Source: an uncultured Bacteroidales bacterium
GTDB lineage: Bacteria; Bacteroidota; Bacteroidia; Bacteroidales; Paludibacteraceae
Length of the DNA stretch: 58,098 bases
Direction of reading: 5' to 3'
Assembly: GCA_902784425.1 (NCBI GenBank)
Contig: CACZUS010000008.1
Span: 1 to 58,098 of the forward strand
Of the stretch, positions 53,713 through 58,098 are shown piece after piece. The notes beneath the pieces are model-generated. The model was not told the origin of the DNA and did not search any database. It worked only from the letters and a program-made list of their open reading frames with translations. The position numbers and the translations under genes are program-made. Numbering within the stretch: position 1 is the first letter of the stretch; every line of letters starts with the position of its first letter.

Positions 53713-54477
53713 TTAAGCGTTGTGCTCTTCTTCGCTAGCCATTTCTTGGTCGATTAGTATTCTTCCGCAATATTCGCAAACGATTACTTTCTTTCTCAAA
53801 CGAATATCCAATTGTCTTTGAGGCGGAATCTTATTGAAGCAACCACCGCATGCATCACGCTCTACAGGAACGACAGCCAATCCGTTTCTTGCGTTTTTAC
53901 GAATACGTTTGAAAGCGTTCAATAGACGATCTTCGATTTTTGCTTCTATCTCTTTTGCTTTGTCACGAAGTTTGTCTTCTTCCTGTTTTGTTTCAGATAC
54001 GATTTCATCCAATTCGGCTTTCTTTTGTACCAATGCTTCTTGACGATCAGCAATCAAGCCTTCGGTTTTTTGTAACTCGTCTTTCTTGACTTCGCTTAAT
54101 TTCTTAGCTTCTCTGATCTTTTTCTCGTGTAATTCGATGTCCAATTGTTGAAATTCGATTTCCTTGGAAAGATTTTCGTATTCACGATTGTTCTTAACGT
54201 TGTCTTGCTGTTCTTGGTACTTTGAGATAAGTCCTTTTGCTCTTTCGATATCGCCTTTTCTTCCTGTTATTTCAGAGTCGATTTGACGGATTTCGTCATT
54301 TAGGTTGGATACGCGAGTGGTCAAACCGGTAATCTCATCTTCCAAATCCTGTACTTCCAAAGGAAGCTCACCTCTTAATGTCTTAATTTTGTCGATTTCT
54401 GAGTTCACTAACTGCAAATCGAAGAGTGCCTTTAGTTTCTCTTCTACTGAAATCTCTTTAGTATCTTTTTCTGACAT
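53713..54477 (-). CDS. Coiled-coil protein with C4-type zinc ribbon (COG1579 family)
   Basis: 254 residues. A long heptad-rich coiled coil (about 15-185) is followed by a zinc ribbon with CGGC and CEYC spaced 23 residues apart (ACGGCFNKIPPQRQL...VCEYCGRIL). Homologues are widespread and often next to nif3, as here: nif3 lies 4 bp upstream. Thought to bind nucleic acid or help other proteins; function not settled. Confidence 0.9.
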   Translation of the reverse strand: MSEKDTKEISVEEKLKALFDLQLVNSEIDKIKTLRGELPLEVQDLEDEITGLTTRVSNLNDEIRQIDSEITGRKGDIERAKGLISKYQEQQDNVKNNREYENLSKEIEFQQLDIELHEKKIREAKKLSEVKKDELQKTEGLIADRQEALVQKKAELDEIVSETKQEEDKLRDKAKEIEAKIEDRLLNAFKRIRKNARNGLAVVPVERDACGGCFNKIPPQRQLDIRLRKKVIVCEYCGRILIDQEMASEEEHNA

Positions 54478-54480
54478 ATC

Positions 54481-55266
54481 TTATATGTAATTAATCGGAT
54501 TAGTTTTGCTATCTGAAAAATATGTTGCAAAGTTAGCATTATTTTTTGAAACTATCTCATAAAAAATCTCTTTTGTGAATTGTTCGGATTCAAAATGACC
54601 GAAATCAGCAATTATAGTTTGTCCGTCTGCTTCAAAGAATTGATGGTATTTCAAATCTCCTGTGAGATAGATGTCAGCTTTTTCTCTAATGGCGAGGGGA
54701 AGGAATTCGAATCCGGATCCTCCGCAGAGTGCGATTCTTTTCACTTTCTTCCCTTGTGGAATTTCAGTGTGACGGATGCATCCAATGTGGATGATTTTCT
54801 TGACGCGTTCCAAAAAATGGAGTGCGTCTTCCGCTTCATTTAATTCACCTACAATGCCCAGACCGAAGCCACTTCCATCTTTTTCCTCTTCAAGCATTTT
54901 TTCTACGTTAATGCCTAATTTTATGGCAATCTGATAATTGACGCCATGAGGGGCCTTGTCCATATTGGTGTGACTGGAGTACAACACAATATGATTTTCG
55001 ATAGCTTTTATGATGGTTCTGGCAATGTATGTGTCGGGCGTGATTTTTTTTATTCCACCAAAAATCAGAGGGTGGTGAGAGATGATTAGGTTGCATCCTT
55101 TACGAATGGCTTCGTCGACCACCTCTTCTGTAATGTCTATGCATAATAAAACACCTTTCACCTCTTGGTTGACATCTCCCACTTGAATGCCACTGTTGTC
55201 GTATGATTCTTGGTATTTAAGTGGAGCAAAGTCTTCTATTTGAGTTGTTATCTCCCGAATCTTCAT
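54481..55266 (-). CDS. Nif3-like dinuclear metal-centre protein
   Basis: 261 residues, the short form without the PII-like insert. Signatures: YDNSGIQVGD, CIDITEEVVDEAIRKGCNLIISHHPLIFGGIK (metal His-His), YSSHTNMDKAP, RIALCGGSGFEFLPLA, ADIYLTGDLKYHQF and DFGHFESEQFTKEI. Probably GTP cyclohydrolase-type fold; function uncertain. Overlaps the metallophosphoesterase gene by 4 bp and leads into the zinc-ribbon gene. Confidence 0.95.
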   Translation of the reverse strand: MKIREITTQIEDFAPLKYQESYDNSGIQVGDVNQEVKGVLLCIDITEEVVDEAIRKGCNLIISHHPLIFGGIKKITPDTYIARTIIKAIENHIVLYSSHTNMDKAPHGVNYQIAIKLGINVEKMLEEEKDGSGFGLGIVGELNEAEDALHFLERVKKIIHIGCIRHTEIPQGKKVKRIALCGGSGFEFLPLAIREKADIYLTGDLKYHQFFEADGQTIIADFGHFESEQFTKEIFYEIVSKNNANFATYFSDSKTNPINYI

Positions 55267-56444
55267 TGCTGTTTTCTTTTTAGTGTGATCACCGCGTATT
55301 TAGGTCGCATACCCATTCTGGCAGGTATGCCTACGCAACCGATTCCTCGAGATACAAAGATTTGTTTCCCGTTGTGCTCGTATAGACCGTCCCAATATTC
55401 GAACATCAATCGGGCAGGGGAGATTTTGAAACTTCCTATTTCAAGTCCCATCTGTGCAGCATGCGTATGACCGCAGAAGGTGAGGTCAATGTCGTAGAAT
55501 GGACAAATACTGTCTTTCCAGAAATTAGGTTCATGTGCCAATAGGATTTTTGTTTCGATGTCTTCCGTTCCTTTGGTGGCTTTTTGAATGTCTGCGAAAT
55601 TGTTGTTTGCTTTGCGTCCCCAACTTTCCAGTCCGATGATGGCGATGGAATCATTCCCCCTATGAATGATTTGAGATTCGTTTAAAAGAAGTTTGAATCC
55701 GAAATCTCTGATTTTCTGCCTTACGGCCATACTGTTCATCGACTTTAAATCCTCATCTTTCCAGTTGAAGTATTCACTATAGTCGTGGTTGCCAAGTATG
55801 CCAAGTTTAGGTGTGGAGTCGTTTAATCGTGCGAATACCTCTCCCCAGCCATTACATTCTGTGGCGAAGTTGTTGACCATATCGCCCGTGAAAACAATCA
55901 AGTCTGCTTTTTGCGCATTGACAGAATCCATCAATGGTTTGATTCTTTCCTGAGAGTAGGCGAAACTGCCTAAGTGCATATCACTGATTTGTAGGATTTT
56001 ATATCCTTCGAAGGATTGAGGTAGGTTTTCTATTTCCACTGTTACCTCTTGTTTGCCGAAGTTGAAACGCTGGAAGAAAACGGCGTGAAGAATGGTTAAT
56101 CCAGCAATAGCGGCGGCAACATAACCGAGGCGTTGAATCCATCTCCATCTCTTTTTCGTTAAAAAGAAGATGAGGTCGAAGGTGCAGAAAGATAGTTTTG
56201 GAATGTATACAACCCCCATCACGGTAACAAACATAATCATTCTGAAACGTTTGTCTATTGAATATATGTCGTTGAAATTCAACATTATAATCATAGAGAC
56301 AATGATGAAATAGAATGATATGATACCATGTAATATCTTAGAGGATAGATTTGTCCTGTTGTGCATAAACCTTTTGTAAAGGTATAAGTCGGGCAAAACC
56401 ACCAATAAGACTAAGAAAATCAGAAAGCTGGTGTATACATGCAT
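55263..56444 (-). CDS. Membrane metallophosphoesterase
   Basis: 393 residues. Four N-terminal membrane helices (about 5-140) and a calcineurin-like domain outside: LQISDMHLGSFAYSQ, DLIVFTGDMVNNFATEC, LGILGNHDYS, ILLAHEP and FCGHTHAAQMGLE. Related to the YkuE/YaeI family acting on lipid phosphates. In an operon of rlmD, this gene, nif3 and the zinc-ribbon gene. Confidence 0.92.
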   Translation of the reverse strand: MHVYTSFLIFLVLLVVLPDLYLYKRFMHNRTNLSSKILHGIISFYFIIVSMIIMLNFNDIYSIDKRFRMIMFVTVMGVVYIPKLSFCTFDLIFFLTKKRWRWIQRLGYVAAAIAGLTILHAVFFQRFNFGKQEVTVEIENLPQSFEGYKILQISDMHLGSFAYSQERIKPLMDSVNAQKADLIVFTGDMVNNFATECNGWGEVFARLNDSTPKLGILGNHDYSEYFNWKDEDLKSMNSMAVRQKIRDFGFKLLLNESQIIHRGNDSIAIIGLESWGRKANNNFADIQKATKGTEDIETKILLAHEPNFWKDSICPFYDIDLTFCGHTHAAQMGLEIGSFKISPARLMFEYWDGLYEHNGKQIFVSRGIGCVGIPARMGMRPKYAVITLKRKQQ

Positions 56445-56457
56445 AATCTTACTCTGT

Positions 56458-57867
56458 TTAACGTAATTCTAGTGCCACTACATTCTCAACATGATGCGTA
56501 TGAGGGAACATGTCGACAGGTTGTATGGCAGTCACTTTGTATTTAACATCCAGCAAATTCAAGTCGCGTGCTTGAGTTGCAGGGTTACAGCTTACATATA
56601 CGATTCTTTTCGGTTCTGCTGCGAGAATGGTTTCCACCACGTCGGGGTGCATTCCGTCGCGAGGAGGGTCGGTGATGATTACATCAGGTTTACCGTGCTC
56701 TTCGATGAAATCGTTTGTGAGTATGTTTTTCATATCACCCGCATAGAAAAGCGTGTTGTCAATGTGGTTGTTGATGGCATTGACTTTTGCATCTTCTATA
56801 GCTTCTGGTACATATTCTATGCCGATGACTTTCTTAGCCTGTTTTGCAACAAAGCAGGCGATGGTTCCTGTACCTGTATAGAGGTCATAAACCAATTCGT
56901 TTCCTGTCAGTTGGGCATAGTTTCTTGCCACCTTATATAGTTCGTAGGCTTGTTGACTATTTGTTTGGTAGAAGGATTTCGGACCGATTTTGAATTTTAG
57001 TCCTTCCATCTCCTCGTAAATATAATCGCGACCTTTGTAGACGATGGTCTCTTGGTCGGTAATTGTGTCATTGCATTTGCTGTTGATGACATAAATTAAG
57101 GAGGTGATTTGTGGAAATTTTTCAATCAGATGATTGAGTAATCCCTCTCTGGCTTCCTTGTCTTCGTGAAAGAATACGACAGTCAGCATGATTTCGCCCG
57201 TACTAGCGGTGCGTACGACAATGGTGCGTAGAAATCCCTCCTTGTTGCGAATGTCGTAGAAGGGGAGATTGTGTGCGTGTGCATACTCTTTTATGCAGTC
57301 GCGTATTTGGTCGCAAACCTCATCCTGTAAGTAGCATTTATCAATGTCCAACACTTTGTCGAACATGCCTGGTATATGGAAACCTAATGCATCCATATTA
57401 TCGAAGGATGCACCGGAAGCTACCTGCTCGTAGGTCAGCCATTTCTTATTGGAAAAAGTGAATTCCAGTTTGTTCCTGTATCTGATAGTTTTTGCAGAAC
57501 CTAATATTGGCGAGATTTCGGGTAACTCCACCTTTCCGATGCGAAGCAGATTGTTGTAGACTTGATCCTGCTTTGCTTTCAGTTGGTCTTCGTAGGGAAG
57601 AATTTGCCATTTACATCCGCCGCAGACACCATAATGAGAACAGAATGCTTCACTTCTACGATCGGAGTATTTGTGGATTTGGGTGACACGCGCTTCCATA
57701 TAGCTGTTTTTCTTACGAGTCACCTGAAGGTCAACAATATCTCCAGGTACAACAAATTGGGTGAAAATGACCATGTCATTCACCTTGGCTATAGCCTTTC
57801 CTTCATTGGCTATGCTAGTTATCTCAATGTTTTCTAAAAGTGGAAGTTCCTTGTTCCTTCTTCCCAT
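56458..57867 (-). CDS. rlmD: 23S rRNA (uracil-5-)-methyltransferase, RlmD type
   Basis: 469 residues. TRAM domain at the N-terminus, iron-sulfur cysteines CSHYGVCGGCKWQ, Rossmann SAM-binding LVYDLYTGTGTIACFVAKQAKKV, DPPRDGMHP and the catalytic Cys VYVSCNPATQARDL. Methylates U1939-type position of 23S rRNA. First gene of the four-gene operon ending at 53713. Confidence 0.94.
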   Translation of the reverse strand: MGRRNKELPLLENIEITSIANEGKAIAKVNDMVIFTQFVVPGDIVDLQVTRKKNSYMEARVTQIHKYSDRRSEAFCSHYGVCGGCKWQILPYEDQLKAKQDQVYNNLLRIGKVELPEISPILGSAKTIRYRNKLEFTFSNKKWLTYEQVASGASFDNMDALGFHIPGMFDKVLDIDKCYLQDEVCDQIRDCIKEYAHAHNLPFYDIRNKEGFLRTIVVRTASTGEIMLTVVFFHEDKEAREGLLNHLIEKFPQITSLIYVINSKCNDTITDQETIVYKGRDYIYEEMEGLKFKIGPKSFYQTNSQQAYELYKVARNYAQLTGNELVYDLYTGTGTIACFVAKQAKKVIGIEYVPEAIEDAKVNAINNHIDNTLFYAGDMKNILTNDFIEEHGKPDVIITDPPRDGMHPDVVETILAAEPKRIVYVSCNPATQARDLNLLDVKYKVTAIQPVDMFPHTHHVENVVALELR

Positions 57868-57893
57868 AATCTGTTACTGAATTTATTTGTGTG

Positions 57894-57973
57894 CAAAAAT
57901 ATACAAATTTTATTGGATTTAAAGCAATAAGAAGTTTCAAAATGTAAAAAAAAAGAAAAAAGTAATAACTTTG
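57894..57973. promoter_or_regulatory. Divergent -7 boxes for rlmD and the last gene
   Basis: Minus-strand TATTTTTG (57894-57901) for rlmD and plus-strand TAACTTTG (57966-57973) for the gene at 58007. The -33 elements are weak. Confidence 0.5.
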
Positions 57974-58006
57974 CAAAAAAATGAAATAACAAAAAAAACA
58001 GATAAA

Positions 58007-58098
58007 ATGAAGAAGTTTTACATTTTGTGCCTAATGGCAATGGCTTCATCGCTTGCCATGGCAAATGATTTGGTTACAACAGCCACAAAATTAGAGAA
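58007..58098 (+). CDS. Secreted protein, 5' end only
   Basis: Starts at ATG 58007 with a signal peptide MKKFYILCLMAMASSLAMA and a few mature residues before the window ends. Type cannot be told from 30 residues. Confidence 0.7.
   Translation, partial: MKKFYILCLMAMASSLAMANDLVTTATKLE

Overview
The window reads as a chromosome segment of an anaerobic, fibre-degrading member of the Bacteroidetes (order Bacteroidales most likely). The evidence is: promoters of the TTTG-N18..20-TANNTTTG type in front of many genes; a short primary sigma factor without region 1.1; three secreted proteins with type IX secretion (T9SS) C-terminal sorting domains; many SPII lipoproteins; a class III (oxygen-sensitive) ribonucleotide reductase; and a very large secreted xylan-attacking enzyme. 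The species cannot be named from the sequence alone. Layout: 1-1.4 kb holds the 5' part of mltG and a divergent tRNA-Ser(GCU). 1.4-5.2 kb is the most striking gene, a 1252-residue secreted protein joining a CE6 acetyl esterase, a GH11 xylanase, a CBM6 module and a CE15 glucuronoyl esterase, ending in a T9SS sorting domain. 5.5-7.7 kb is uvrB plus a PspC protein; 8-9.7 kb a phenylacetate-CoA-ligase-like gene with an ACT-domain partner. 9.8-16.7 kb is a block of minus-strand genes: a metal-dependent hydrolase, an FAD oxidoreductase, a LytTR response regulator with its LytS-like kinase, an endonuclease/phosphatase-fold protein and a parallel-repeat lipoprotein. 16.9-18.2 kb is an acyltransferase-nitrilase pair, followed by a 740-bp non-coding stretch with a REP-type inverted pair (REPIN) and a possible small or relic ORF. 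18.9-22.6 kb has panB, an unknown lipoprotein, a DUF481-type barrel protein and tsaD; 22.8-27.3 kb is tamB. 27.3-34 kb has a metallo-beta-lactamase-fold protein, the primary sigma factor, a lipoprotein, a patatin/outer-membrane-barrel fusion and an abundant-looking secreted T9SS protein. 34.2-41.4 kb is a three-gene biotin-dependent acyl-CoA carboxylase operon diverging from a DASS/SLC13 anion transporter and a porin, a set that fits propionate/succinate metabolism. 41.6-44.2 kb is nrdD-nrdG; 44.3-49.3 kb a MATE exporter, two secreted proteins and an overlapping TRIC-channel / MerR / M23-peptidase cluster; 49.4-58 kb alaS, a lipoprotein lipase-like hydrolase, a zinc-ribbon coiled coil, a Nif3 protein, a membrane metallophosphoesterase, rlmD and the start of a secreted protein. 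How the genes work together: most are ordinary housekeeping. The accessory theme is plant cell-wall attack at the surface (multi-domain xylan enzyme plus T9SS cargo) feeding an anaerobic, probably propionate/succinate-producing metabolism. Beyond genes, I find a recurrent 19-21 bp inverted element (GGTGAGT...ATTCACC) placed in the 5' leader of at least four unrelated genes in the same orientation relative to the gene; I do not recognise it as a described element and regard it, with the four-domain xylan enzyme, as the best candidates for follow-up.
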